Source: Welwitschia mirabilis
Taxonomy: Eukaryota > Gnetophyta > Gnetopsida > Welwitschiales
Reading direction: 5' to 3'
DNA length: 52,400 nt
Assembly (NCBI GenBank): GCA_051453625.1
Contig: JBOZIK010000001.1
Coordinates: 166,264,990 to 166,317,389, forward strand
Made by a program: the position numbers and the translations under genes
Shown here: one piece after another, positions 22,237 through 32,619 of the stretch
How the letters are laid out: each line of letters opens with the position of its first letter
Position numbering within the stretch: position 1 is the stretch's first letter
The notes under the pieces: generated by a model
Seen by the model: the letters and a program-made list of their open reading frames with translations, nothing else
The model's database searches: none
Told to the model about the DNA's origin: nothing

Positions 22237-22707
22237 GATGCTATTATTCCTACCTCTATAGCTATTGGTTTTCACTTTTACCTTATTTGGGAAGCATCAT
22301 TAGTAGACGAGTGGTTAGACAATGGTGATCCTCATGAACTAATTGTTCCTCATTTTCTATTAAGTGTAGCCTATTACATGGGTAGTGAGTGGGAACTGAG
22401 ATTCTATTTAGGTATGCATCCTTAGATCTGTTGTTGCATATTCAGCTTCTGTTGTAGCTACAACAACAATTTTCTTAATCTATTCTATAGATCAAGGAAG
22501 CTTTTCAAATGGTATGCTTTTAGGAATTTCTAGTACTTTCAATTTTATGATTATTTTCTAGGCTGAACACAATATTCTTATGCATCCTTTCCATATGTTA
22601 GGTGTAGCTGGTGTTTTTGACGGCTCTTTATTTAGTGACATGCATGGTTCTTGGGTTACTTCTAGTTTGATCAAAGAAATTATAGAGAGTGAGTATGCAA
22701 ATGCAGG
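22237..22707 (+). pseudogene. psbA: Plastid psbA fragment (photosystem II D1 protein)
   Basis: The frame from 22240 reads [14 protein letters not shown] and then follows D1 to ESEYANAG, about residues 110-253 of 353. D1 carries the photosystem II reaction-centre cofactors in the thylakoid. [15 protein letters not shown] and the Tyr of IYSIDQGS are still readable. The fragment is broken by TAG at 22423-22425 (Trp position), by one extra base near 22429 and by TAG at 22559-22561 (Gln position). The manganese-ligand Asp of FSDGM reads Asn (22508-22510). It lies about 290 bases from atpI in the same orientation, although these genes are not normally neighbours in land-plant plastomes. It ends at a 100-N gap. 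Confidence 0.92.
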
Positions 22708-22807
22708 NNNNNNNNNNNNNNNNNNNNNNNNNNNNNNNNNNNNNNNNNNNNNNNNNNNNNNNNNNNNNNNNNNNNNNNNNNNNNNNNNNNNNNNNNNNNN
22801 NNNNNNN
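22708..22807. other. Assembly gap, 100 N
   Basis: Exactly 100 N, starting inside psbA and ending beside a repeat whose second copy also abuts a gap. Confidence 0.95.
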
Positions 22808-22811
22808 CTAT

Positions 22812-22880
22812 CACATCGATAAATGTGAAATATTATTAATAATGATATAAAAGAAGTTATGCATTAAAATTTGGGGTATT
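22812..22880 (+). repeat. Repeat R, copy 1
   Basis: From CACATCGATAAATGTGAAAT to TTTGGGGTATTACA it is nearly identical to 24006-24077. It ends in CA like an LTR end, but no initiator-tRNA or tRNA-Asp primer site follows. Its left side is lost in the gap. Confidence 0.75.
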
Positions 22881-23213
22881 ACATTGATCTGGTGATGATG
22901 AAATGGGGAGGATTTGGTGCTGTCCCAGTCAGCCGGCTGAGAGGAATCGAAAGCTTTTCTAGCATATGGGTCTGCCAGCAACTTCCTCTCGCTACATCAC
23001 TCTTGGAATAGTGTCTATTGACATTACTGTAGTCTTTGAGTTGGTTGCCTCCAAAAATAAGCGTATGCCGCTGATTGTGGCAAACACACGGTATTCTTTA
23101 GTAAAAGGCAAAAGAATAGTTCACTCTATGTTTATCACGTGGCTCTGTCTCTCTCCTCCTGAAGCATGATTCCTTCAAGCAAGCAAGCGTTTCTCCTCCT
23201 GCCCGCTCTCCCC
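22881..23213. other. GC-rich island of unknown origin
   Basis: About half G+C, well above the approximately 30% around it. It is unlike every other part of the window (for example CAGCCGGCTGAGAGG and GCCAGCAACTTCCTCTCG). One plus-strand frame at 22966-23169 is open for 67 codons with no recognised domain. Plant mitochondrial intergenic DNA, the interior of a small LTR element bounded by repeat R, or foreign DNA are all possible. I cannot identify it by reading. Confidence 0.5.
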
Positions 23214-24005
23214 NNNNNNNNNNNNNNNNNNNNNNNNNNNNNNNNNNNNNNNNNNNNNNNNNNNNNNNNNNNNNNNNNNNNNNNNNNNNNNNNNNNNNNN
23301 NNNNNNNNNNNNNNNNNNNNNNNNNNNNNNNNNNNNNNNNNNNNNNNNNNNNNNNNNNNNNNNNNNNNNNNNNNNNNNNNNNNNNNNNNNNNNNNNNNNN
23401 NNNNNNNNNNNNNNNNNNNNNNNNNNNNNNNNNNNNNNNNNNNNNNNNNNNNNNNNNNNNNNNNNNNNNNNNNNNNNNNNNNNNNNNNNNNNNNNNNNNN
23501 NNNNNNNNNNNNNNNNNNNNNNNNNNNNNNNNNNNNNNNNNNNNNNNNNNNNNNNNNNNNNNNNNNNNNNNNNNNNNNNNNNNNNNNNNNNNNNNNNNNN
23601 NNNNNNNNNNNNNNNNNNNNNNNNNNNNNNNNNNNNNNNNNNNNNNNNNNNNNNNNNNNNNNNNNNNNNNNNNNNNNNNNNNNNNNNNNNNNNNNNNNNN
23701 NNNNNNNNNNNNNNNNNNNNNNNNNNNNNNNNNNNNNNNNNNNNNNNNNNNNNNNNNNNNNNNNNNNNNNNNNNNNNNNNNNNNNNNNNNNNNNNNNNNN
23801 NNNNNNNNNNNNNNNNNNNNNNNNNNNNNNNNNNNNNNNNNNNNNNNNNNNNNNNNNNNNNNNNNNNNNNNNNNNNNNNNNNNNNNNNNNNNNNNNNNNN
23901 NNNNNNNNNNNNNNNNNNNNNNNNNNNNNNNNNNNNNNNNNNNNNNNNNNNNNNNNNNNNNNNNNNNNNNNNNNNNNNNNNNNNNNNNNNNNNNNNNNNN
24001 NNNNN
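23214..24005. other. Assembly gap, 792 N
   Basis: Unknown sequence between the GC-rich island and the second copy of repeat R. Long open frames spanning it are artefacts of the N. Confidence 0.95.
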
Positions 24006-24077
24006 CACATCGATAAATGTGAAATATTATTAATAATCATAATAAAAGAAATTATGCATTAAAATTTGGGGTATTGA
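24006..24077 (+). repeat. Repeat R, copy 2
   Basis: Nearly identical to 22812-22880, with a handful of differences around TAATAATCATAAT. It ends TTGGGGTATTGACA and is joined directly to a truncated LTR. Confidence 0.75.
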
Positions 24078-24753
24078 CAGTGACTTTTAACCGTTTTATC
24101 CATTTCATTTATGAGTGTGCCTAGCTGCACCTACCATTTGTCTTTTTCTGCTATGACTTGTTATAAATAAACCCCCCTTTGACTTTCCTTCTCATCTTCA
24201 TTACACTGGAAATTCTCGTAATAGGAGATCAAAGGGCGGAAGATCCATCTTGAGCATTACAGAAAGATGTGCACTTGATGGAGGGCTATGTATCCTCCAT
24301 TAAGACTCAGCTATTTGGTAATCACAATGCTTGTTACTCTTAAATACAAAAACCTTACTTTATTTTTATGTTTGCATATTAGTTTTCTGATGACCCTTAT
24401 AGTCTATGTTTCCCTTGATATGTTGACAATTTCTTGGGTGATATAGATTATTAAGGGCAGCCTTTATTAAGGCTGAAAGCAGATAGTGTTAGTTCATTTT
24501 GCATTCATCTAGATTAGTTGCACTTTTCATTTGCATTGCATTCCTTTATTTCCCTGCATTATTATTTATTTCTGGTTCCTATTCCATTGTGAAAAGCAAC
24601 CTAAGTTTTATCTCATAGTCTTCAACGTGGATACGACATTTTGGGTCTACTTCCACTCATACTAGTGTGTTGTATTATGTGAGATATCTATTTAATTTAT
24701 GAATGATAGAATCCCTTTGAACTTAAGCACTTGCACAAATACACACCACAACA
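24076..24753 (+). repeat. LTR, 5'-truncated (gypsy LTR family X)
   Basis: Matches 20549-21055 closely, sharing for example ATGACCCTTATAGTCTATGT and GCATTCATCTAGATTAG. It then continues to a proper LTR end, ACACCACAACA at 24753, comparable with ATGCATTACAACA at the large element's LTR end. The first roughly 390 bases are missing and repeat R2 abuts the break. No primer site follows the end, so this is a 3' or solo LTR. ATTTA follows the end, and ATTTA also occurs near 20150, which is weak evidence for a target duplication. Confidence 0.75.
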
Positions 24754-24899
24754 ATTTATTAATAAGAACTTATAGATATATGTTAATTTTTCTTTCTTTT
24801 ATCTTTACATCCTTTAAGATCTACATTTGAATGTGCAGTTATATTTAAATAATTAGAACTAAGATAAATAATTCAAGATTATATGTATTTTTAAATATT
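24754..24899. other. Short flank
   Basis: A+T-rich flank between the LTR end and the copia remnant. It may hold the end of the copia coding region. Confidence 0.4.
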
Positions 24900-25975
24900 T
24901 TAAAATTTTTAATGGATAGTTTAAATGAGACATTTAAATAATCTGTAGCTAGTTTTGTTGCTACCAGATGATGTAAACTTCCAATTAAATATCTATATAA
25001 ATTTTCATCTACATTTTGGCTTTTATCATATTTTAATAAAGAAGTTCTAATATTACTTTCTTCTGGATTTAGTAAACTAAATTTTTTTCATACTTATAAT
25101 TAATTTATTTTAATAAATATAAATACCTTTGGTAGTTTAAGCTAGTTGAAATCAAGACAATATTTAAGTGTATTAGAAACTTGTATTTCAAATTTTTTGC
25201 TCATAAGACCAAATTTTTCTACAATATAGTTGTTATTACTTACAAACATGATAACATCAACATACATTTACATTAGTAAAATATCATTTATAACTCTTTT
25301 AAGATATAAAGTCTTATCTATATTTTTCTATTTCAAAGATGAGAATCTAGTTTAGTATATTTGGATCTATAAGCTTATTTTAAATCATAAGAATATTTGT
25401 GTAAATTAAAAACATAATTAGAAAATTTCTCATTAATAAATCGAAGGGTATTCTTCATATAGTTTTTTAGTTAGATAACCATACAAAAATATATTCTTAA
25501 TACCCACTTATAAAAGTTTAATTTTAAACTAAGTAGTACATGTTTAATTTGAATATAAGAAGTAATATCCAAAATCATTATAATGCACTTTAATATAGTA
25601 ATTAAATAAAAAATTCAAAATAACCAATACTAAGCCTTTAAAAATAACTTATTCCACTAGCGTAGCTCTATTTCTAATAAGTTTATTATTTTTATCTACT
25701 TTTTGAGTACAAAAACATCTATAATCATTAACATTTTTAGTTAAAGGTGTAGGAACTAAAGTCCAAGACTTATTTGTAAATTTGACATAATTCATGTCTC
25801 ATTACATTTAGCAAACCATCATTGTCCAAGATTCTTTAATATTTATAGAAATCATATAAATTTTTCAAATCTAATCTTGCTTGCAAACCTTATTGAGCAT
25901 TACCAATGATTTCACCTTGATCTATGTGTTGAATCAATCTCTTATTTTTATTTTCAATTAATAACTTTCAATGTT
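24900..25975 (-). pseudogene. Ty1/copia reverse transcriptase / RNase H remnant
   Basis: On the minus strand the copia RT order is readable. SWTLVPTPL and NVNDYRCF (near 25770-25710) come first, then KNNKLIRNRATLVE, then FLYGYLTKKLYEEYPS (near 25500-25445). MYVDVIMFVSN (25266-25240) is the YVDD active site with the second Asp changed to Val. GLMSKKFEIQ and TLKYCLDFN (near 25210-25150) are the LKYFLG region, and LYRYLIGSLHHLVATK (near 25005-24955) follows. Many stops separate these blocks. An intact enzyme would copy element RNA to DNA in the particle. The altered catalytic motif alone would disable it. Confidence 0.85.
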
Positions 25976-25987
25976 GAGATGTTTATG

Positions 25988-26460
25988 TTAAGAGGAAAAT
26001 ATGTGAGGTTTTTTTCCATTTGAGAGAAAATTAGATATATAAATGTCTTTTACTCTTGTTCTATTATTTAATCTATAAAACTTGGTATGGAAACTCTCCA
26101 CAGCTTTGTTAGTTCTTAAATTCAAACATTTATAAAAGATAATATCTTTAGAGTAATAAAGAAAAATACCTTTATTAATTTTGGAATTTAATTTAATTAA
26201 ATCATTACTAAAATTTTTAATATAAAAATTAGATTTAAACAACTTAAAATAACCCAGATTATGGATGTTACCAAACCATAAGAATTCTAGCATGTTTTAT
26301 ATTTGGTTTTAAAAGGTACCTATTTGTTTTATGTACATCTATATAACATACTTATATCTAATAATTTCAATGTATCTTTAAGTATTTTCTTCTTGTTCTT
26401 AATGTTTCTAGAATCATTCTATTATTTCTTTTAACTACGTATTAGCAAATGACAGAATGT
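25988..26460 (-). pseudogene. Ty1/copia integrase C-terminal remnant
   Basis: The minus-strand frame from 26293 to 25988 reads LEFLWFGNI, then LIKLNSKINKGIFLYYSKDI and RTNKAVESFHTKF. This matches the copia integrase segment KLdpKs..GIFvGYS...YR.yn..t..v..S..V.F. Upstream, to about 26460, RNNRMILETLRTRR and VCYIDVH match the RKNRTi.EmaRtML and N.A.YI.NR segment, broken by stops. It belongs with the RT remnant to its left, so the element is oriented right to left. The adjacent LTR at 26518 belongs to a different copia element in the opposite orientation. Confidence 0.82.
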
Positions 26461-26517
26461 ATTATTAGTTTGGAGGCATGATACATCACTTTTATTGAAG
26501 GCATTTTGCTACAACAA

Positions 26518-26902
26518 TGTTGAAAGATGTTTTGTTAAAATAACTTCTTAGATTAGTTTTATTTTTAAGAAATCCTAAAAGCTATGATAACTTCCAAAAG
26601 CTTATTGAAGTTGGGTTTCTAGAAAATTCTAGTTCTTTATGAAATATTCTAGTAATAATTAGGAAATCTCTGGAGATATTGAAATCTCCAATATAAATAT
26701 ATATTTTGTAATTCTGTTTTATGTAGTAGAAGTGCTAAAGTTTTACATTGTGAAGCCAATTGTTTAACTGCATTAAATAGTGTTTGTCCATTATTATTTG
26801 TAGGTCTATTATTTTATTCTAACCTATTTCTGTATAATTTAATAAAATCTACAATTTTTCGTTTTTCCTATTTTTTTCTCCTCTTCCATTTTTGTTATTA
26901 AT
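26518..26902 (+). repeat. 5' LTR of copia element (approximate)
   Basis: It starts at TGTTGAAAGATG (26518) and ends just before a decayed initiator-Met primer site at 26904. A TATA-like run, AATATAAATATATATTTTG, lies near 26690. The length of about 385 bases suits plant copia LTRs. The 3' LTR is missing, so the limits rest on the start motif and the primer site. Confidence 0.55.
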
Positions 26903-26903
26903 A

Positions 26904-26915
26904 TAGTATTAGAGT
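26904..26915 (+). other. Primer-binding site, initiator tRNA-Met type, decayed
   Basis: TAGTATTAGAGT against the standard TGGTATCAGAGC. All three differences are G-to-A or C-to-T. It is followed by copia gag. Confidence 0.65.
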
Positions 26916-26994
26916 AAGGCTCTGTTGTGCTATTAAATCTTGTTAGTATTGTAATCCTCATTGATACTCTGCTAGTTTAATGGATTTATTAAAG

Positions 26995-27660
26995 ATTATA
27001 GAGACATCATTAGTTATAGGGTTGAAAATTGAAAAGTTCAATAACCAAAATTTCCATTCATGGAAATAGTAAATGGTAGATCTGCTTGGGTTGAAGGAGT
27101 TATAATTTGTTTTAAATAATAATTAGCCATCTAGAATGACAAATAAATAATGGGAGAGGAATGGTAGAAAGGCTCTTGAAATTATTTATTTTTATCTAAC
27201 CGAGTCTTTTCAAAAATAATGTTAGTAAAAAACCCACAATCAAGGATTTGTGGAAGAAGCTATATGAACTTTGCAAATGGAAGACTACAAATACCATCAT
27301 CATGATTTTTAAGAAGGCTTATTATTACAGATTAAGAAAGGAGACTCTCTACAAATTATCTTTTTGAGTTTAATTCATTATTGGGATGGCTTGATAGCAT
27401 ATAATTAAATTTGGATGATATGGCAAAGGGTGCCTTATTACTTTGTTCTTTACTGGAAAGTTCAAAAGGCTTTATTATTACTATTAGCAATTCAATGAAA
27501 GCTCAAGGCTTAAAGATTGATTTGATTATAAGTACTATTTTTTATGAGGAAGCAAGAAGAAAGGATTTTTGATTAGATTAAAAATCCAGTAGGGACTCTA
27601 GCCTAGTAACATATCAAATTGGATGTTCCAGAGAATAAAGAACTTTCAAGGATAAAGATT
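26995..27660 (+). pseudogene. Ty1/copia gag remnant
   Basis: Plus strand, shortly after the primer site. GLKIEKFNNQNFHSWK (about 27022-27070) corresponds to the copia gag opening L.FdG.Ny..Wk, and MVDLLGLKEL follows after two stops. Later text (WKKLYELCKW near 27255-27285) fits the W..L...Y gag helix. The rest is heavily interrupted. In an intact element this would build the virus-like particle. Confidence 0.65.
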
Positions 27661-28039
27661 AATCTGCTTTAAAGAAATGATATATTTTAATAACAAGTGA
27701 AAGTTTTTCCCATAAATTTGATCATAAAGCTTCAGATTACTTTCATCAAAGGAGATTCAACTAAAAAAATCTTTAAAATATTTCCAAGAAGATGGGAAGA
27801 GTAATGTTGCTTTTTCTAGAGGAAAAAAAAAGAAGAAGATATAGGTGATACATATCTATTTTATTTAGGTTTTTTTCTTCTATTATTATTAATGATTATA
27901 TGAGGATTATTAAATCCTCAATAGTGATGTGTCTCTTTAAGTTGCTTCAATTAGAGTTTTGTTTGAGGTGCTAGATAAAGCATTCAAAGAAAATGTTTTT
28001 CTTGATAATGATAGATGTTTATAGATCTAAGCAATTGGT

Positions 28040-28525
28040 AGGTTTACCTTAAGTGGAACTTCCATGTTGCTATAAATAAGATATGTCTCTATAATTTCAA
28101 GGAATCCTTTGTTTATTAGTGTTTTCGATGATGATGGTTATAAAATCACTTTTAGAGAAATAATCTAAAAGATTTCCAAAAATGATCTTATTATAAAGAA
28201 AGGCATAAAGCTAGCACCTTGTATGTGGTGTTTTATTCTAGTAAATCATTTGAAGATCAAGTGAGAGTTCCAAAATCCATAAATTTATGGCATAAGAGGC
28301 TTGAACATATGAGTAAAAGGGGCATTAAAATTTTAAAGTATAAAGGATTGCTAAAAGATTTGAAGGAAATCCATTTTGATTTATGTGAAGAATGTGTTCA
28401 AGAAAAGTAGAAGACAATGTCATTTACATCTAAGGAATAATAGTGTAAAGGTGAAAAATGTAATTTGATTTATTCTAATTTGTTTATGCCACTGCAAACC
28501 GAAGGTGTAGGGGGTGCTTGTCATG
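28040..28525 (+). pseudogene. Ty1/copia protease end, GAG-pre-integrase and integrase start
   Basis: GRFTLSGTS and ISRNPLFISVFDDDGYKITF (about 28040-28160) match the protease C-terminal segment with NLISv..LD..GY. The frame at 28219-28410 reads SINLWHKRLEHMSKRGIK and LCEECVQEK, the HHCC zinc domain, with only the Gly of RLGH changed to Glu. NLIYSNLFMPLQTEGVGGA (about 28456-28515) matches the integrase start (HsDl.gPlq..g.GGA). Homology stops near 28530, so integrase, RT and the 3' LTR have been deleted or lost. Confidence 0.82.
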
Positions 28526-28530
28526 TCTAG

Positions 28531-28678
28531 TTGCTAAGGCCAAAGAACTAAGTGCATAAGGACCTAATAAAAAAATTAAATGATAATAATATTTATTTTA
28601 TAAGGATAATTAATTTTTTAATATATGGATTATTTTATCTTAATTTTAGAATGTTTTAGTTTCAATGTTTATCTTAAT

Positions 28679-28681
<3 letters not shown>
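28531..28681. other. A+T-rich flank
   Basis: Short A+T-rich flank with nothing recognisable. Confidence 0.4.

Positions 28682-28709
<28 letters not shown>
28682..28709. repeat. (TC)14 microsatellite
   Basis: Fourteen perfect TC units followed by GTGCACAG. Confidence 0.95.
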
Positions 28710-28712
<3 letters not shown>

Positions 28713-28849
28713 CACAGATTACCTAAGCTATATGTTGTCAGTTCAGCTATAAAATATCTTGATAGTACTACAACAACATTGATGTTTACCTTTATAGTTA
28801 ATGAAAAATTGAATTTCATGTACTTTTACCTACAAAATTATTAAATTTT

Positions 28850-28990
28850 CACAGCTTTACCTAGTGGTAAAGCATGTAGTGGGAACATGGTAGCAGATTT
28901 AAGCTATTCCAATAAGTAAGTAGAATCTATCTAATCAATATCTTCTTAAATTCCATTGAGTCCATTTAAGCCCTTTCTAATAGTATAAAT
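28850..28990 (+). mobile_element. Possible decayed tRNA-derived SINE
   Basis: TTTACCTAGTGGTAAAGC (28856-28873) resembles the A box of the SINEs at 3211 and 3504 (TTACCAGAGTGGTAAGG). At the right distance, GATTTAAGC fits a B box after C-to-T and G-to-A change. No A tail or clear target duplication is visible, so the end is arbitrary. Confidence 0.35.
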
Positions 28991-29388
28991 AAATTCTCTT
29001 TTGCTTCATTTGTGGATTGTTGGAGTTTTTACCATTGATTTTAAGCTAGAAGTTATAACTTTGAAGTGCAGGTGTGGTTCTCAACCTCCTTTCATATCTT
29101 GTATGGTCCATTCTTTGTTTTTATCTCTTGCATGATTTTATTATATGCTTGACATCTTGACAATCTGGGTTATGCTTGCTTCTTACTTGGTTTTAAACTG
29201 TCTGCTTATATGAATAAAGTGCTTTGGCTATATCCTTCTTATTTTGTGATCTTTGTTATTATCTTGGCTATTTTGTTTAGAGTGTGTAGTAGAAACTTAT
29301 ATTAATATAAATGAATAGTTTTTCTATCCTTGTGAGACTTGTCATAAGTTGGTCTCTTGAAATCTAACTAGAAGAACCAATTATGTAA
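28991..29388. other. A+T-rich stretch without recognised features
   Basis: No gene or repeat recognised. Confidence 0.4.
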
Positions 29389-29559
29389 ACTTTAAATGGT
29401 AAAACCTCTATTGGGCTTCCATTGACCATGGAAGTAAAGCGGTATAAAATCAAGGGTGATGAAGCTGCAAAATATATTACACGACAACGTATTATCTATG
29501 CAGGTCACAAGGGAAAATCCACTATGATGGCTCTTACTGATGATGGGAGCATGATCTAG
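29389..29559 (+). pseudogene. Ubiquitin-like fragment
   Basis: An uninterrupted 56-codon frame reads TLNGKT, then YKIKGDEAAK, QRIIYAG and ALTDD before TAG at 29557. The order and spacing follow ubiquitin: TLTGKT at residues 7-12, KIQDKE, QQRLIFAG at 40-47 and LADY at 56-59, with a net difference of about two residues between the first and third motifs. Just upstream, ATGTAAACTTTA resembles the FVKTL codons with a small deletion. The C-terminal RLRGG part is absent. It is probably a decayed ubiquitin or ubiquitin-like retrocopy. Chance resemblance cannot be excluded because the middle is weakly conserved. Confidence 0.4.
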
Positions 29560-30647
29560 TGATAAATTTGATAAGATTATTCTACCCTTCTAGTCAAGGC
29601 ACCTCTGGTTTTGGGAAAAGGATTTTAGTGACTAGTGTATCTTGTTAGATTTTAAATAAGTGAAATACTTTCTAGTGTAATTTCTAATGTATAGGATTTG
29701 ACTACATCCTTGTGTTTTGCCTACTGCTTGGGCCATACTGAAAACTGTGGTAATCATACTTTTCATTCCATACCATCTTGTGTATAGCTTAAAGCACTTG
29801 CAGATCCTAATTTGAGTGAAGAGTAATAGCTATATGTGGTTAGAGTTTTATTCTTAAGTTCTACATTCTTTTCTTATTATGTGATCTTGTAAACTTTGTA
29901 TCTTAGCCTTTCTTAAGGCTGAGTGATCCTCATAGTTATTTTGGTCAAGATCCTTATTCTTTTTGTAATTTGAATGGTCGTATATTTACGACTTAGCTTT
30001 GGTAATTTTATGCTATCTAGATATTAAATCAAATGATGCTTTTTTAGTTAAATTATTGCACTCTATGTTATTACTTAGCTATTGTTGTTGTTAACTCTCA
30101 TGCATTTATGATAGAGCCTCTATAAATTTTGCAACTTAAGAACTACTCAATTTATTTCTGAGTTAAATGGCCTATAATTTTTTTAAGCAAATTTTATTAC
30201 ATAAGATTATTTTTGGCTAATTTTATTTTTGTTCTACTTAAGGCATTTATGACTTGATTCCTTAACATTTATTTTATCTTTGCATTTAAAGGTAGCTATA
30301 GTTTGGATTTGGTTCCCTTAGCCTTTTCTTTCCAATTACTTTTTAGTCTATTTTGCCTTTCTATCAACTTCTTATGATTGTTTCTTCTTTTTTAGCCTCT
30401 TATTCTTTTTCAATATAAATTTAATTCTCCCTTGATAAGGATTCAATTTAAAGCCTTTGAATTCAATTGTAGATGTGTTTTTGATTGAGTTATATAATGG
30501 TTATATTCTTTTCATCTAATACCTTTCATCCCTTTTACCTTATCTCTTGACTTGATCTTACATAGCTATTGTCTAAAATTATGATTTTATCTATTATAAT
30601 CAAGTAAGTGATGTGTCATACTTAGTTATCTGATTTCTTGATTATGT
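29560..30647. other. A+T-rich stretch without recognised genes
   Basis: Pyrimidine-rich on the plus strand with short frames only. Nothing was assigned. Confidence 0.4.
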
Positions 30648-30652
30648 ATCAG

Positions 30653-32091
30653 TGTTGCCAGCCAAATTGGCTATATTTAACATTATCTTTAGAGTATGTT
30701 GTAGGTCTATTTGAGAAGATTGTTGATAAATTGAGAATAAAAGTAAACTAGCAATCATGATGATTAAGAAATAATAGTTTTTAATACTTATTACCCTTTA
30801 TTGATGATTTTTGAAACAGGTTCCATTTATGACAGAGTTCTGACATCCATATACAAAGACAACAATGGAATATAATGACATTAATATGTTCCATCTATCG
30901 TCGTAATGCCTAACAGGGGTCAATATGATCAATTTAAATGCTTTTGGAGTTAAACCTGAGAAGCCATTCTTGAACCAATAGATGATGACTAAAAATGATT
31001 TTGATGAGAAAAGTGCATTGTCTAGAACAAGTTAGTTAATAACATGCAAATATTAACATTTAGACCAAGTTACTAATGACATTCTAAAGGATATATTTAA
31101 GTATGAAGATCATCTAGTAGAAAATGTTTATAATACTAACCCTTTGGAGAAAAACACTCTAAGAGTTACATTATAAAATTGTTATAGATAAGTGATCAAA
31201 ATTTAGTTGTGGACTTAATCAATTATTACATCAAAAACAATAGTTATGTTCAACAGCATGTGGCACTGATGCAAGAGATACATGGTAGTAACATGTGATA
31301 GTGACATGGTAATGACATTGAAGCCACATGGAGATAGCATCAATAGAGATCAAGTATTAGACTCATCATAATAAACTCCACCTAATACAAGAAGATGAAG
31401 ATTTCATCTCATACTACTAGATGAGGAATTTTATCCATCCTACCTATGCTACATGATAAAAATTATAACCACCTAAGCAAAAGGATTCTAATCACCTCAA
31501 CCCTATCCTCTCTTATAAAAAGGCCTTAAGACCTCATTTGTAAGTATTTTTGGTGCAAGGGGTCCATCTAGCTTAGAAGAGGCGCTTATCTTGGTGTTGG
31601 GCTAAGATTCCATCATTGAAAAGTGATTACTTTTAAGCTAATGTAAGAACATTGTGCTTAATAAAAGATCATTATGTTTATATTACTTTATCTCTTATCT
31701 TCTTTATATCTTATGTTGAAATCAAGTTAATTGCATTCAAGTTAATTTTAAGTTTGATATAGTATGTAAGGGCCAACTTGGGTACCAAGAAGTTGGTAAA
31801 CTTAATTAGTAAACTACATTTAAGATTTCATTTCATTTGTGCATTTTTATTTCATATCCACTTCATAATTCATTGCATGTTATCCGTCATTGCATTTTTA
31901 AATAAAAAATCATTTTTTTTCTTTTTGAATGAAACAATTTTCCAAATGTACTTAGAATTCCTCTCTAAAGTATGACATTGGGTTAACTACTTATACTAAT
32001 ATGTGTTTGTGTAAATTAGATACTCAAGATTCTAGGTTAATATTAAAGATGATTAATTATAGAATAAATGCATATGATACATGATACAATA
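30653..32091 (+). repeat. 5' LTR of internally deleted gypsy element
   Basis: It starts TGTTGCCAGCCAAATTGG (30653) and pairs with TGTTACAAGCCAAATTGG at 35580. The two are alignable for about 650-700 bases, sharing for example AGCAAGTTA and AAGATCATCTAGTA. It ends GATACAATA at 32091, two bases before a decayed tRNA-Asp primer site. A TATA box lies at 31514. At about 1.44 kb it suits Athila/Tat-type LTRs. Confidence 0.75.
31514..31520 (+). promoter_or_regulatory. TATA box in LTR
   Basis: TATAAAA within CTCTTATAAAAAGGCC, about 140 bases before the pyrimidine-rich 3' part of the LTR. The same context occurs at 13835. Confidence 0.55.
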
Positions 32092-32093
32092 AA

Positions 32094-32112
32094 CTAATGT
32101 CATTGCTAGGAA
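32094..32112 (+). other. Primer-binding site, tRNA-Asp type, decayed
   Basis: CTAATGTCATTGCTAGGAA against TTGGCGCCGTTGCCGGGGA. Nine of nineteen positions differ and every difference is a transition, mostly C-to-T or G-to-A. The position, two bases after the LTR end, supports the assignment. Confidence 0.6.
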
Positions 32113-32619
32113 GAAGTTCAAAGAAGTTTAGGAGATTAATTCTCATTACACAAGTAACTAATTTGGTTTCAAGTTGTTTACTTGTGTAGTGTTGTATTTA
32201 CAATTTCCCCCTTAGTTATATTTTAATTTCTCTTAGTTTTTCTTTCTATGTTAGTTTTAATTTGTGTGTAAACTTGGAAAATATTACTTTAGGCTAGATC
32301 TTTACACTTAGTTGGATCTTGAAGATTGCCATCTAAAATTTACATTTATCTGATTCTTTTGGTATCTCTAAATTCATGAAGTAAGGTTTATCTACACCTC
32401 GTGCTTTATGCAATCCTTATGACTATCTTACCTATTATCCAAATTAATTATTCTTGTTCTACCTTTCTTATCTATTTCTATGGATAATCATGAAATAGCA
32501 TTATGTAAAATCTTTGGAGAAAGAACAAAAATTCACTAATAAAAATGATGTTGAAACTCGGAATTGAGCTCCTTTTTTTTTTTTAACATCCCTCTTTTTT
32601 CCTTCTTTTTTTTAGACTT

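Noticed and set aside
23135-24062. Long open frames of nearly 300 codons on both strands
   Set aside because: They consist almost entirely of N from the assembly gap. The same applies to frames at 42075-42986, 44754-45515 and 34083-34427.
24754-24758. ATTTA as target duplication of the LTR pair 20160-24753
   Set aside because: The left ATTTA lies several bases away from the LTR start and five A+T bases are easily matched by chance. Mentioned only as weak support.
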